A stretch of DNA of 30,640 nucleotides from Patescibacteria group bacterium (GCA_018830585.1 JAHJSD010000029.1:1-30640); one strand, 5' to 3'. Counted from the stretch's first letter, positions 14,676-23,281 are shown. Made by a program: numbers and translations. The notes: generated by a model not told the origin, from the sequence alone.

Positions 14676-14734
14676 AAATCCGAAATTTTCAACCCCGAAC
14701 TGAGCTTTGCTCTATTTTGGGGCTAAATCCAAAA

Positions 14735-15178
14735 CTACTGGGTTAATCCTTGCCTCAATCTTCTCTCTGCTTCTCTTTCAATCAAATCCTGCTTTCTTTG
14801 TCTTTTATTTTTTATTCTGCCTATTCCAAGCTCAATCTTAATCCAGCGGCCTTTAGTATAGCAGGCGGTGGCGACAATTGTCAATTTGGCTTTTTTCGCA
14901 TTAATCAATCTTTTGATCTCGCTCTCTTTCAAAAGCAGCTTTCTTTCCCGGCTTGGCTGCTGGTCTTCGATCCTGGCAAAAGGATAAGGATTGATCACCG
15001 CGTTGACCAAAAAAGCCTCGCCGTCTTTTATCCGGACAATGGCGTCTTTCAGCTCTATCCCCCGGGTTCTGATCGCCTTAACTTCCGCTCCGGTCAAAAC
15101 AACTCCGGCGGTTAATTTCTCCGCAACCGCGCAAATACGATAAGCGTTTTTATTAATAAACCTCTTCATTCTCGCCAT
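14735..15178 (-). CDS. smpB: SsrA-binding protein SmpB
   Basis: The 147-residue protein carries tmRNA to stalled ribosomes. Family features are NKNAYRICAVAEKLTAGVVL, TGAEVKAIRTRGIELKDA (residues 29-46), INPYPFARIEDQQPSRERKL near the middle, and the LGIGRIKNKRQRKQDLIERE C-terminus that enters the decoding site. It lies 80 bp upstream of ssrA on the same strand, so protein and RNA are probably one transcript. There are two possible ATGs (MARMKR); the first is used here. Confidence 0.95.
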   Translation of the reverse strand: MARMKRFINKNAYRICAVAEKLTAGVVLTGAEVKAIRTRGIELKDAIVRIKDGEAFLVNAVINPYPFARIEDQQPSRERKLLLKESEIKRLINAKKAKLTIVATACYTKGRWIKIELGIGRIKNKRQRKQDLIEREAERRLRQGLTQ

Positions 15179-15804
15179 TCTGATTAGATTTTACCCCAAA
15201 TTCTTTCAAAAGACTTCTTTATAAATCTTAAATGGTTAGATTGTCAAATAGTTAAACTATTAAATTGTCAGACAGGTTGTCAAGTTGACAAACCTGCCTG
15301 TCGGCAGGCAGGCGATTGAATTATTAGAAGAATTTCTCGATTCGAAGACTCACTCGAAAAATAAAAGGTCAAATGGCTCTATTGTTACATTGCTAAATTG
15401 TTAAGTTGATAAGTAGGATTATATTCCTCGTTATCCCGAGCAATTCCACCACCCTCGTCATCCTGAGCGTAGCCCTGTACCGACTGGTACGGGGGAATTC
15501 CTAATGACGAAGGATCCCCGCCCGCAACCCGCCAACAGCTACGTAGTTCTGGGCGGGTAGCGATGGCGGGCGCGGCCCTCTGGATTAGCAAGTTGCCATA
15601 ACAAGGGGATTCTTCCCCGCCAGCAACTGCGTAGCTTTGGGCGGGTCAGAATGACGAAACGGTTCAAAAGTCAAGGGTTGAAAATTCGTAAATCATAAAT
15701 CATAAATCATAAATAACTAATGTTTAATGCTAAATGTTAAATGAGCAAATAATCAAAGATATTGCCCGTTGACAAACCCGGATCAAAAAATCTAAGATCT
15801 TCTT
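15179..15804. repeat. Intergenic repeat block upstream of smpB
   Basis: No gene is seen. It holds the palindrome CCTGCCTGTCGGCAGGCAGG (about 15293-15312), a GTCATCCTGAGC repeat cluster at 15435-15655 with two CCCGCC...GGGCGGG hairpins, and runs of TTGTCAAATTG-like and AAATCATAAATC-like words. The promoter of the next gene is at its right end. Confidence 0.55.
15769..15798 (+). promoter_or_regulatory. Promoter of the 15805 gene
   Basis: TTGACA (15769-15774), 18-bp spacer, TAAGAT (15793-15798), ending 6 bp before the ATG. This implies a leaderless mRNA. Confidence 0.6.
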
Positions 15805-16179
15805 ATGTCTAAGCAAGCAAACAAAAAACAGGCTCCTGTTCCCCGGTTGGGTTTTAATCCTTTGGTGGACAATGTCATGCGCCAAATGGTCGGCCAAAGC
15901 CAAATACCCAAGGTCGACCAAAAGGATTTGGTTGAAAAATTGGTCGAATCTCTAAAAGAACAGGGAATCAAATCGGTCACTTACCGCTTTCCCATGCAAG
16001 AAATCAGCAGTTTTGATTTGGCTATCCTGGATTTGCAAAAAGCTTTAAAAGGCAAGCGGGTCAATAAAAACGATGTCATCAGAACTTCGGTCAATATTCT
16101 TCTGGAAGACTGGAAAAAAAACAAAAAAGAAAGCCTTATCTTCAAAATCATGGAAAACTGGATCAACCGGGAAGGATAA
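15805..16179 (+). CDS. Small hypothetical protein, possible ribbon-helix-helix
   Basis: The 124-residue protein starts with a basic, Pro-containing tail and has an internal KKQAPVPRLGFNPLVDNVM segment. The C-terminal part GKRVNKNDVIRTSVNILLED (about residues 82-101) has the spacing of a ribbon-helix-helix or plasmid-partition-like DNA-binding unit: a basic strand, then two helices. There is no membrane segment. It stands alone with its own leaderless-type promoter between two repeat blocks, transcribed away from smpB. Function unknown; DNA binding is only a guess. Confidence 0.65.
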   Translation: MSKQANKKQAPVPRLGFNPLVDNVMRQMVGQSQIPKVDQKDLVEKLVESLKEQGIKSVTYRFPMQEISSFDLAILDLQKALKGKRVNKNDVIRTSVNILLEDWKKNKKESLIFKIMENWINREG

Positions 16180-16712
16180 ATAAATTTCCATGGTCTAAAG
16201 GATTCACCCTTCTTTTACCCTTACTCTTCGAGCGAATTATAATCCCGATCTTGTCGAGGGAGTCGAGAAGATCCGAGCGTGGCCGAGAAGAATATTTCGA
16301 TCCTGGGTCGTCCCCCCGTCATTCTGAGCGGAGCCCCGTACCATTCGGTACAGGGCGAAGCGAAGAACCTGCCTGCCCTCCTACCGGCGGGTAAACCGGC
16401 AGGCAGGTCCCCATGGAACTATCAATTTGCTTACACAAGGGCCGCGCCCGCCAGACGCTGCCTGCTCGCCATCGCTACGCTCAGGCGTTAGCGGGCGAGA
16501 GCCGTCAGGCGATGCGGGCGGGGATCCTTCGTCATCAGGAATTCCCCCGTACCACCATAGTACCACGTAGGGTACATGGCAGGTGCGGTACAGGGCTTCG
16601 CTCAGGATGACGAACGATAGAATGAGCTTCATAATCTTGAGCCCGTCGGAGGATTCATAATCCTAAGGCTTTGTCGAAGCAACCGAGGAGAATTCTTAAA
16701 CAAGCCAAGAAG
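16180..16712. repeat. Intergenic repeat block between the 15805 gene and jag
   Basis: No gene. It contains a GTCGAGGGAGTCGAGAAGATCC palindromic word at about 16253-16274, then a large GTCATTCTGAGC...CTCAGGATGACGA element (16314-16613). The part 16438-16612 is a 175-nt copy of 19145-19319 with six differences, all transitions. The element nests several GC-rich hairpins (CCTGCCGG, CGCCCGC, GGTACAGGG). Confidence 0.65.
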
Positions 16713-17294
16713 TTATTCTTCCGGAGCTTCCTCTGAAGAAGGATCAACCGAAGTAATTTTTTCTTCCTTTGTCTCTTGTTCTTGCCGGTCCAAAACATCT
16801 TCTGCCGAATCGTCTTTTTCAGCCGCCGCCCCAACACTCCCCTTGGGCACAACCATCACATGCCTAAAACTACCCTCCCCCTCGGAAATCGTCTCCACTT
16901 CCTCCAAGCCGGACAGAGCGATGTGAACCTGTCTTCGTTCAAACGGATTCATCGGAGAAAGAGCCACCGGCCGCCCGGAAAGTCTGACCTTTTCCACCGC
17001 GGTTAAAGCGATATTCTTCAATCTCTCTTCCTGCTCCTGTCTATAATCATTGACGTTAACGATTACCCTCTGCCAGCCACCCAACTTCCTAAAAACCATC
17101 AGTCCTAAAATCAGCTGGAAAGAAGACAAGGTTCTGCCGTGAAAACCGATCAGACTGCCCGGATCATCGGTTTTGATCGCTACGTTAAAAGATCCGCCCT
17201 CTTTATCTTCCGTTACCGAAAGTTCCGGGGCATAGCCCATCTTTTCAAGCAACTCCCGAGCCAATTCTTTGATCTGGTCTGTTTTTTTAGCCAC
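16713..17294 (-). CDS. jag: RNA-binding protein Jag/KhpB (KH-R3H)
   Basis: The 193-residue protein has a KH domain (residues 5-85, with the GFHG loop in SLIGFHGRTLSSFQ) and an R3H domain (about 88-150, MNPFERRQVHIAL). A final 43-residue acidic tail follows. The N-terminal Jag-N domain of the Bacillus protein (about 50 residues) is missing. KhpB proteins bind RNA and influence cell elongation and division. The start is GTG, one base after the yidC stop, with GAGG just upstream, so it is translationally coupled to yidC. The order rpmH-rnpA-yidC-jag is the classical one beside the origin. Confidence 0.9.
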   Translation of the reverse strand: MAKKTDQIKELARELLEKMGYAPELSVTEDKEGGSFNVAIKTDDPGSLIGFHGRTLSSFQLILGLMVFRKLGGWQRVIVNVNDYRQEQEERLKNIALTAVEKVRLSGRPVALSPMNPFERRQVHIALSGLEEVETISEGEGSFRHVMVVPKGSVGAAAEKDDSAEDVLDRQEQETKEEKITSVDPSSEEAPEE

Positions 17295-17295
17295 C

Positions 17296-18063
17296 TTATT
17301 TTCCTCTTTTGCGACTGATTATAATCTGTTGGACCAAATTAAACAAGGAAAAAACCAGCCAGTAAAGCACCAAGCCGGAAGGAAAACTGAAGCCGATTAA
17401 AATTGTCATCAAAGGAAAAACATAAAGCGACTGAGTCTGCATCGCCGCGGCAAAATCATCGGTTTTTGCCGGGGTCTTATCGGCAATCTTTTCCTGTTTT
17501 TTGCTCAGCGGCATCATTGCTTTTGCCGAAAGGAACTGGGAAAGAGCAGAAAGGATTAAAAATATGCCGGGGATACTTTTGCCGGCTATTTTAACCGAAT
17601 CAATCAAGTCCGGCTTATCCAAAGTCAAATAGAAAAAATTCAACTTCAGCTTAGCCTCGGCCGGAAATCTCAAAAAAGGATAAAGCAGCTTGTTTAACTC
17701 CTCAACCGAACTGCCGTTGCCCAAAACCTGCCTGAAAGCCTGGAAAAGAGCGATTAAAATGACAATTTGGATAATCTGGGGCAATAAGCCGGATAAAGGT
17801 TTTATCCCCGCCGAACGGTAAAGCTCCATCTGGGCCGCCGCCAACTTTTGAGCGTTGCCTTTGTATTTCTGCTTCAATTTTCCCAATTTCGGTCCCAAAG
17901 CTTTCATTTTCTGAGCCGCTTTCAAAGCCGGCAGCGTCAAAGGCAAAAGCAGAATCCGGATCACCATGGTGAAGTTGATGATCGCCCAGCCTAAGTTGTC
18001 AAAAAGCTTGTAAAAAGCGATCAGTCCGTTAACTAAAGGTTGGTATAAAAGGGTGTGCCACAT
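17296..18063 (-). CDS. yidC: Membrane protein insertase YidC/Oxa1
   Basis: The 255-residue protein inserts and folds inner-membrane proteins, alone or with Sec. It corresponds to the short form without the large periplasmic domain of E. coli. Hydrophobic segments lie around residues 25-45, 95-115, 163-180 and 215-245. The conserved positive residue in the first core helix is R36 (TMVIRILLLPLTLPA), followed by the cytoplasmic hairpin (KMKALGPKLGKLKQKYKGN). SFPSGLVLYWLVFSLFNLVQQ is the typical last helix pair. I see no lipoprotein signal. It lies 94 bp downstream of rnpA. Confidence 0.93.
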   Translation of the reverse strand: MWHTLLYQPLVNGLIAFYKLFDNLGWAIINFTMVIRILLLPLTLPALKAAQKMKALGPKLGKLKQKYKGNAQKLAAAQMELYRSAGIKPLSGLLPQIIQIVILIALFQAFRQVLGNGSSVEELNKLLYPFLRFPAEAKLKLNFFYLTLDKPDLIDSVKIAGKSIPGIFLILSALSQFLSAKAMMPLSKKQEKIADKTPAKTDDFAAAMQTQSLYVFPLMTILIGFSFPSGLVLYWLVFSLFNLVQQIIISRKRGK

Positions 18064-18157
18064 CTTTTTATTTAATCATTTCGCATTTAAAAATTAAGCA
18101 TTTGTTTCAGACTTTTATCTCGAAGCCATCCCTGTTAAAGATTTTATCTCCGCATAT

Positions 18158-18496
18158 TTACCGAAGATTCTCCGCTAAGCTTTTTAAAGACTGTTTCATT
18201 TCGGCCAAATTAGCTTCTTTTATCGGATGCTTTGCCAAAAGAACAATCTTAAGCCCGGCCGGCGCTTTTGCCGCGACTTCCATTACCGCCGCCGACAAAA
18301 GCCGTCTTATTTTATTCCTCACTACCGCTCTTTTATCAATCTTCTTGCTGACCACAAAGCCAAATTTAGCCGGTTCTTCGGTTTTATCCCTAAAAACCAG
18401 CATTGAAAAAAAAGGCCCGCTTGCCAATCTGCCTTTTTTTTTAACTGAATCGAACTCTTTTCTATTTTTTAAACGGTACTTCGTCGGCAAAGCCAT
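18158..18496 (-). CDS. rnpA: Ribonuclease P protein component
   Basis: The 112-residue basic protein assists RNase P RNA in maturing tRNA 5' ends. It begins LPTKYRLKNRKEFDSVKKKG, has the KFGFVVSKKIDKRAVVRN strand-helix and the conserved RNKIRRLL (RNR) motif. The length is normal. It sits between rpmH and yidC as in most bacteria. The gene for its RNA partner (rnpB) was not found in this window. Confidence 0.94.
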   Translation of the reverse strand: MALPTKYRLKNRKEFDSVKKKGRLASGPFFSMLVFRDKTEEPAKFGFVVSKKIDKRAVVRNKIRRLLSAAVMEVAAKAPAGLKIVLLAKHPIKEANLAEMKQSLKSLAENLR

Positions 18497-18706
18497 AGGA
18501 AATTGAGATTAATAATCTCAATAAAATACCAAAAAATCAAAGTCCACATTACCCCAAAGCAGAGCGAGATCGCTACGGGGCAGGCAAATAAATTTCAAAT
18601 ATCAAGATATAAATTCCAAAAAAACTTGACCTTTGGGATTTGTTTAGGTTAATCCTAAAGGGATCCCTTCGGGATTAGATCAATTAGGAATTAGAAATTT
18701 ATTAAG

Positions 18707-18880
18707 TTACCTCTTTTTAAGCCGCTTGATTTTCTTTTCACTTGAAACCGTCAGTTTTTTTCTACCCCTGGCCCTTCTTGCTTTCAAAATATTTCGGCCG
18801 GCCGAGGTTTTCATCCGTTTTAAAAAACCGTGTTTTTTCTGCCTTTTTTTCTTTTTCGGCTGATAAGTTCGTTTAGGCAT
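18707..18880 (-). CDS. rpmH: 50S ribosomal protein L34
   Basis: The 57-residue, strongly basic protein starts MPKRTYQPKKKKRQKKHGF and has the family core KTSAGRNILKARRARGRKK. Standard L34 ends just after the RGRK.LTV stretch (44-46 residues); this one has about 13 more residues ending KRLKKR. The gene is short and sits at the expected place ahead of rnpA. There is no Shine-Dalgarno. Confidence 0.93.
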   Translation of the reverse strand: MPKRTYQPKKKKRQKKHGFLKRMKTSAGRNILKARRARGRKKLTVSSEKKIKRLKKR

Positions 18881-19440
18881 ATCTCTGGTGATTATAGCAT
18901 AGGATAAAGAGTTAACTATTTATCATTTATCATTAAACATTAGGCATTAGTAACTAGGAATTAGGAAAACAGACCAAAGCCCTTTATCTTTCGAGCCCTT
19001 CGATAAACTCAGGGTAAACTTGAGTCGAGAAATTCTTGCCCCCTAATTTTTAGCTTTTCGCTTTCTCGTCATTCTGACCCGCCCAAAGCTACGCAGTTGC
19101 TGGCGGGGAAGAATCCCCCAATCTCTACCACTTTCCCTTTCCAAAGGGCCGCGCCCGCCAGACGCTGCCTGCTCGCCATCGCTATGCTCAGGCGTTAGCG
19201 GGCGAGAGCCGTCAGGCAATGCGGGCGGGGATCCTTCGTCATTAGGAATTCCCCCGTACCACCACAGTACCACGTAGGGCACATGACAGGTGCGGTACAG
19301 GGCTTCGCTCAGGATGACGCAAGAACAATCCTGCTTGGCAGTATAACAATACGACTATTTATCTTTTGAGCCAGTCCGATGAGTCGAGAAATTCTTCTAA
19401 CAATTTAGCCATTTTTAATTTAAAATCTCTATCTTATAAC
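18881..19440. repeat. Intergenic repeat block upstream of rpmH
   Basis: No gene. It holds a TCGAGCCCTTCGATAAACTC...GAGTCGAGAA palindrome (18991-19032) and a GTCATTCTGACCCGCC...GGATGACG element (19063-19319), whose right 175 nt nearly repeat 16438-16612. The intergenic region between rpmH and dnaA often contains oriC, but I see no DnaA-box cluster here. Confidence 0.6.
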
Positions 19441-19468
19441 TTGACACGCCTGTTCCCCATGTTATAAT
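19441..19468 (+). promoter_or_regulatory. Promoter of the 19508 gene
   Basis: Perfect TTGACA (19441-19446), 16 bp, perfect TATAAT (19463-19468) with an extended TG at -15. A leader of about 33 nt follows. Confidence 0.8.
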
Positions 19469-19507
19469 TTGTCCGATTAATTTGATAAATCTTTTCTTCA
19501 AAAGAAT

Positions 19508-19879
19508 ATGGTAGGAAAGGTAATAGAAACTCATTTCCCTACAAATGACCGCGGGGGCGAAAATCCCAAGGACGAAGAAGTCTTTATTACCTCAGCCCAG
19601 AGACAACCTGCAGGAATGATCGGAGCCTTTACAGACAATAGAAGAACCACTGTTATAATCAATCCCTCACAAATAGCCGCTTCCGAAACTTCCGGATTGA
19701 GACCAGTAGAAAAAACTCGCTTCCTTTTCCCTCAGGGTCAACCCATAAGTCACTTACGAGTAGTGTTGGAAGAAGTGGGATCGCGTGTTACTTGGTCCAC
19801 CAGAGAGAGAAATGGAACGACTCAGGTGACAGTAAGCCACGGGCCTTTTCCGTATACCCAGCAACCAAAACGCCTATAG
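19508..19879 (+). CDS. Hypothetical protein
   Basis: The 123-residue hydrophilic protein has no signal peptide, membrane segment or recognised motif. It contains beta-strand-like stretches (RTTVIINPSQIAAS, HLRVVLEEVGSRVTW) and ends in a Pro/Gln/Lys tail. A near-consensus extended promoter precedes it, so it is likely well expressed. With the next gene it forms a pair of unknown small proteins inserted between rpmH and dnaA. Both have the same promoter style, but I see no clear sequence likeness between them. Confidence 0.65.
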   Translation: MVGKVIETHFPTNDRGGENPKDEEVFITSAQRQPAGMIGAFTDNRRTTVIINPSQIAASETSGLRPVEKTRFLFPQGQPISHLRVVLEEVGSRVTWSTRERNGTTQVTVSHGPFPYTQQPKRL

Positions 19880-20080
19880 AAAAAACGTTGCCAAAAATTG
19901 AAGATCGAGAACTGCCTTGTCCTTCCGTAGCCCTGCCTGCCGGTCCGCTTCAACCGTTCAGCGAGGCGAGCAGGCAGGCTTAGCGAAGGCGGAATAGGCC
20001 TCGGTCCCACCCAAAGGGATCCCTTTGGGATTTTCGCGAAGGCGGACTAAAAATTCTTTTAATTATCCCAAACGCAAATC
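19880..20080. repeat. Repeat segment between the two unknown genes
   Basis: It contains a split GCCTGCCTGCCGG...GCGAGCAGGCAGGC inverted pair (about 19934-19980) and AAGGGATCCCTTTGGGAT palindromes (20013-20032). No gene seen. Confidence 0.45.
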
Positions 20081-20088
20081 AAAACAAG

Positions 20089-20097
20089 TGTTATAAT
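20089..20097 (+). promoter_or_regulatory. Extended -10 promoter of the 20135 gene
   Basis: TGTTATAAT (extended -10, TATAAT at 20092-20097) with no clear -35, about 38 bp before the ATG. Confidence 0.6.
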
Positions 20098-20134
20098 ATT
20101 TCCAAATTACATTATTTAACAAGCTTTCAAAAAA

Positions 20135-20473
20135 ATGGCCAACTGTTTAAGAGTTGATCGTCAAAGAACAGACGGAACCTGGTATCATGACCCTGATTTT
20201 CAAGAGGAACTTGTGCGAGGAGGCTACGTTGAATCATCGGGAAGAATTCCTTTAACAGTAATCAGAGTAAAGCCCCATATGTTAAAAGGTGATACTGTCA
20301 CCACCGGTAAAGTAACCGCCACTAATTCTCCTTGGGCTACCAGAAAAGTAGTTGCCTTAGAGGGCCAAGGGGCTTCAGTTGTTTTTGAACCCAAGAACGG
20401 TCTTCCGGTCCGCATTTCAAATCAAGTTCATCCAGCCGAACAGCCACGTAGACGCAGAATATATCCTTGGTAA
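20135..20473 (+). CDS. Hypothetical protein
   Basis: The 112-residue soluble protein is probably mainly beta (IPLTVIRVKPHMLKGDTVTT, then KVVALEGQGASVVFEP) with a basic C-terminus (PRRRRIYPW). No catalytic motif, signal peptide or family is recognised. It follows an extended -10 promoter and lies about 920 bp upstream of dnaA on the same strand, separated from it by repeats, so cotranscription with dnaA is unlikely. Confidence 0.65.
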   Translation: MANCLRVDRQRTDGTWYHDPDFQEELVRGGYVESSGRIPLTVIRVKPHMLKGDTVTTGKVTATNSPWATRKVVALEGQGASVVFEPKNGLPVRISNQVHPAEQPRRRRIYPW

Positions 20474-21271
20474 TATCAAAACCTCGATCCCCTCCCTTAA
20501 AAAAGTCTAAATCATCAACTTATAATCTTCCTGACTTCACATTTATAACTCACCCTGCCATCCTTCACCTGCTCGACTGGTAACGAAACGAGCCCACCTC
20601 TTTGGACAGACTTTTATTGAACTTGTTTCAAAACACCATCTTACCGTCATTCCGGGCTCCACGCGATACCGTATGACTGTCGCCACGCAACGTCGGATGA
20701 CTGTTGTGACATGGAGTCTGCATAGATCCTGAATCACCCCAATCATGCGACGGGGTAAAAGTTCAGGATGACAACACAAGTTCAGAATGACAAGAATAGC
20801 TATTTTTGAAACTGGTTCGTTAAAGCGTCAAGATAAAGGTACCGATCGGGTCAGTTATATTGACATTGTAATTTGACAGTTTAGCTGTTTTTTAATTATC
20901 TTTCGAGTGAGTCGAGAAGATTTATTAAAAGGCAGTTCTCGGCCGAGTATGGCTCGGTTCTCGACAAGCCTGCCTGCCGGCAGGCAGGCTCGAACAATAA
21001 AGTAAGTTTTTATCTTTCGAGCCCTTCGGTAGACTCAGGGTAAACTTGAATCGAGAAACTCTTCTAATAATTTTCCGCCTTCCCGTCATTCACCCCCGAG
21101 GTAAAAATCCGCAGACACCTCGGGGGTGTTGGTTATTTGCCGGTTCCCAAGGACAGTACCGGCTCTCTCTCCGCTCAGAATGACGGAAATAACCAACATT
21201 TATTCGTTTTGTCAATTTAGCAATTCAACAATAGAGCAATAGAGCAATTTGAATTTTGAATTTTATCCCCC
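20474..21271. repeat. Intergenic repeat block upstream of dnaA
   Basis: No gene. It contains a GTCATTCCGGGC...TTCAGGATGACAA element (20646-20773), a CCTGCCTGCCGGCAGGCAGG palindrome (about 20969-20988), a TCGAGCCCTTCGGTAGACTC...GAATCGAGAA palindrome (21018-21058) and a GTCATTC...CAGAATGACGG element around a CACCCCCGAGG/CCTCGGGGGTG hairpin (21084-21185). Confidence 0.6.
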
Positions 21272-21300
21272 TTGTCTCTTGTGGAAAAAGTTTTTATAAT
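21272..21300 (+). promoter_or_regulatory. dnaA promoter with an internal DnaA box
   Basis: TTGTCT (21272-21277), 17 bp, TATAAT (21295-21300). Between the two hexamers the minus strand reads TTTTCCACA (21280-21288), a good DnaA box, which suggests autorepression. The leader is about 85 nt. Confidence 0.7.
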
Positions 21301-21392
21301 GTTAATAACTCTTGCTCTAAGCAGTTGTTTCTGCCCTCGTTTGGAGTTATCTTTTTTCCTATTTTTAGGTATCTTTTCTAATCAATGTTCCA

Positions 21393-22760
21393 ATGAAAGA
21401 TTTAAACTCTCTTTGGCAAAGCGTTTTATCGGAACTAAAACTTTCTTTAAGCAAAACCATCTTTCAGACTTTGTTTGCCAACACAGATCTTAAAGAATAC
21501 CAAAACAGCGTCGCCACCATCAGCTGTCCCAATCCCTACTTGGCCGATCTGATCGAAAAACGTTACTACAGCTTAGTTAAAGCCGCCATTGACCGTCAAA
21601 CCGGAGACAATGTCTCCTTGTCTTTTATGATCGAAAAAATCAAGTCCAAAGAGCCGCAGGAAACCGGTCCTCTTTTTAATTTAGTTAAAAAATCCGCCAA
21701 TACTATTTTGGCCAACCACCAATTTTTAACTCAAAACAAATCTTCCGGTCTTTCCCCTAATTTCACTTTTAAAAATTTCGTTGTCGGCGATGCCAACCAT
21801 TTCGCTTTTGCCGCCGCTCAGGGAATCGTCAAAAGCCCGGGTATCACCTATAATCCATTTTTTGTCTGGGGCGGAGTCGGCGTCGGCAAAACCCATCTGA
21901 TTCAAGCAATCGGCCACGAGCTGACCAATGCCCGTCCCGACTGGAAGATCCTTTACGCTTCCGCTGAAACTTTCGGCAGTGATCTGATTTCCTCTTTAAA
22001 AGAAAAAACCATCAACAAATTCAAGCAAAAATACCGGAAAGTAGACATCCTGATCGTCGACGACATCCAATTTATCGGCGGCAAAGAATACATCCAGGAT
22101 GAATTCTTTCACACTTTCAATTCTCTCCATTTATCCGGCAAGCAAATCATTTTAACCTCGGACCGGAAACCGGAAGAGATCCAGCCTTTAAAAGACCGGC
22201 TTACTTCCAGATTTATGGGCGGCCTGACAGTAGATATCCAATCGCCGGATTTTGAAATGAGAGTGGCTATTTTAAAGCAAAAAGCGGAACAAAGAGGGGT
22301 CAGCTTGTCTGAAAACGCGATCACTTTCATTGCCGAAACAATCGAATCCAACGCCAGGGAGTTAGAAGGCTCCTTGATTCAAATTATTGCCCAATCCTCA
22401 GCCCAAAAACAGATTCCGGATCTCTCTTTTGTCAGAACCTTTTTCGGGATCAAGAAAAACGACAATCATAAAAAAGTTTCCCACCGCCGGATCATTTCGG
22501 TGGTGGCCAAGCAATATCAGGTGAAAACTTCGGAAATCAAAGGATCCTGCCGTAAAAAAAATATTGCCACCGCCCGCCACATTGCCGCCTACCTGCTTAG
22601 AAAAGAATTGCAGCTGCCCTTAGAGCAAGTCGGCTCAATTCTGGGAGGCAAAGACCACACCACCATTATGCACGCCGAGGAAAAAATCGACCGGCTTTTT
22701 TCCACAAATCAACAAATCAGACACCAGATTATTGAAGCCAGGAAAATGATCTATTCATGA
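21393..22760 (+). CDS. dnaA: Chromosomal replication initiator DnaA
   Basis: The 455-residue protein binds DnaA boxes at oriC and opens the duplex. It has an N-terminal domain (1-85, LWQSVLSELKLSLSKTIFQT), a short linker, an AAA+ ATPase with Walker A GGVGVGKTHL (160-169) and Walker B ILIVDDIQF (219-227), the LTSDRKPEEI sensor-I region, and domain IV with the DnaA signature GGKDHTTIMHAEEKI near the C-terminus. The length is normal. No Shine-Dalgarno precedes the ATG. It is followed by the probable oriC and dnaN. Confidence 0.97.
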   Translation: MKDLNSLWQSVLSELKLSLSKTIFQTLFANTDLKEYQNSVATISCPNPYLADLIEKRYYSLVKAAIDRQTGDNVSLSFMIEKIKSKEPQETGPLFNLVKKSANTILANHQFLTQNKSSGLSPNFTFKNFVVGDANHFAFAAAQGIVKSPGITYNPFFVWGGVGVGKTHLIQAIGHELTNARPDWKILYASAETFGSDLISSLKEKTINKFKQKYRKVDILIVDDIQFIGGKEYIQDEFFHTFNSLHLSGKQIILTSDRKPEEIQPLKDRLTSRFMGGLTVDIQSPDFEMRVAILKQKAEQRGVSLSENAITFIAETIESNARELEGSLIQIIAQSSAQKQIPDLSFVRTFFGIKKNDNHKKVSHRRIISVVAKQYQVKTSEIKGSCRKKNIATARHIAAYLLRKELQLPLEQVGSILGGKDHTTIMHAEEKIDRLFSTNQQIRHQIIEARKMIYS

Positions 22761-23100
22761 AATCCACAATCTCCTTAAACTTATCCACAATTTTCTCCAC
22801 TAAAATAAGCTTTTTCCCACTTCCCATAACCCGAATTCAGCTTCAGAACTATCGGATATCTATTTAAATTTATCAAAAACTTTCGGTGAAAAATGTTGAA
22901 AACATCGGTTCTCCACCGCAAAGTCAAGATCAGCCCAGATTAGGTTTTCCACTTATCAACCTTCTCTACTAAAACTACTACTATCTTCTATAACTTACTT
23001 ATTAATATAGTCAGTATTGTGGATTACTCTATTCTTACACAACTTTTAATAAAAAAAGGGGGTTCCTCTCGGAGTTTCAATGATAAACACCTATTTTCCC
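22698..23100. other. Probable replication origin (oriC)
   Basis: The 645-bp gap between dnaA and dnaN is gene-free. DnaA-box-like sequences are TTTTCCACA at 22698 (inside the dnaA end), AAATCCACA at 22760, a perfect TTATCCACA at 22781 and, on the minus strand, TAATCCACA at 23018-23026. A very AT-rich run (about 22975-23015, TATAACTTACTTATTAATAT) could be the unwinding element. The number of clear boxes is small. Confidence 0.65.
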
Positions 23101-23281
23101 TTATTAGTCTCATTAGTCTTATTCTAAGAAAGAGAAAACCCCAATCGGGTACTTCGATCCGGGATCGGAATGATGAACAAGGGAACGGTTCTGGCACTGA
23201 GGTTTTGTTGAAGGAGTCGAGAAATTCTTTTTTCCCAATTTCTAATTTTTAACTTTTCATTTTTAACTTTGAATTTTTGTA
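23101..23281. repeat. Remainder of the dnaA-dnaN gap
   Basis: It contains a short GAAGGAGTCGAGAAATTCTT copy of the TCGAGAA repeat (about 23210-23229) and AT-rich TTTCTAATTTTTAAC words. No gene. Confidence 0.35.

Noticed and set aside
13995..16615. CRISPR array suggested by recurring repeats
   Set aside because: Repeats are irregularly spaced, variable in length and orientation, and not separated by uniform spacers; no cas genes are seen.
16381..16632. Open frames inside the repeat blocks (also 15385-15591, 16279-16610, 19043-19282, 20543-20779)
   Set aside because: They follow GC-rich palindromic repeats present in several copies; amino acid content reflects the repeats.
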